Source of the DNA: Alkalinema sp. CAN_BIN05 | GTDB lineage: Bacteria; Cyanobacteriota; Cyanobacteriia; Leptolyngbyales; Leptolyngbyaceae | Length of the DNA: 5,498 nucleotides | Assembly (NCBI GenBank): GCA_026786325.1 | Contig: JAJAYH010000312.1 | Span: 1-5,498 of the forward strand | Direction: 5' to 3' | In this document: positions 5,498-5,498 of the stretch, in pieces | Position numbering within the stretch: the first letter of the stretch is position 1 | How the letters are laid out: each line of letters begins with the position of its first letter | The notes under the pieces: generated by a model | Seen by the model: the letters and a program-made list of their open reading frames with translations, nothing else | The model's database searches: none | What the model was told of the DNA's origin: nothing | Translations under genes and position numbers: made by a program

Positions 5498-5498
5498 C

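Overview
The window reads as cyanobacterial chromosome. The palindrome CGATCG occurs about 30 times in 5.5 kb, against one or two expected by chance, and three of these are the full HIP1 octamer GCGATCGC. HemB has the cysteine-free, aspartate-type metal site of cyanobacteria and plants, and several proteins resemble families I know mainly from cyanobacteria. I see no rRNA, tRNA, CRISPR array, insertion sequence or prophage. The layout is ordinary dense chromosome, apart from several poorly understood proteins.

Layout, left to right. (1) Positions 3-440 (+) hold the 3' end, or possibly all, of an unrecognised beta-rich protein. (2) Nine bases beyond its stop lies the end of a minus-strand pair: mutY (1640-2839) followed by a RibA-like/Urc1-like cyclohydrolase (450-1640). 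Their stop and start share one base (TGATG), so they are probably translationally coupled. (3) A 109-base divergent intergenic region leads to a plus-strand gene (2952-3554) whose product has the motif pattern of a PD-(D/E)XK nuclease. (4) Sixteen bases beyond its stop lies the end of a second minus-strand pair: hemB (4337-5374), then a calcineurin-like phosphoesterase homologue (3571-4296) that lacks most metal ligands of the fold. (5) The right edge (5375-5498) holds the probable hemB promoter, an inverted repeat and direct repeats, and possibly the last codons of another minus-strand gene.

How the genes may work together. MutY removes adenine opposite 8-oxoguanine, and its C-terminal half keeps a complete Nudix box, so one polypeptide could combine MutY and MutT roles. 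The coupled cyclohydrolase belongs to a branch with the GTP_CH_N domain rather than a DHBP synthase domain, and it has substitutions at positions that read the base in true GTP cyclohydrolase II. It may therefore process another nucleotide, such as a pyrimidine (Urc1-type) or an oxidised purine. HemB makes porphobilinogen for haem, chlorophyll and phycobilins. The downstream pseudo-phosphatase may share its transcript, but nothing here shows what it does.

The most interesting points are the degenerate phosphoesterase, the MutY-MutT architecture coupled to the cyclohydrolase, and the stand-alone PD-(D/E)XK-like protein. None is proved novel by sequence alone.
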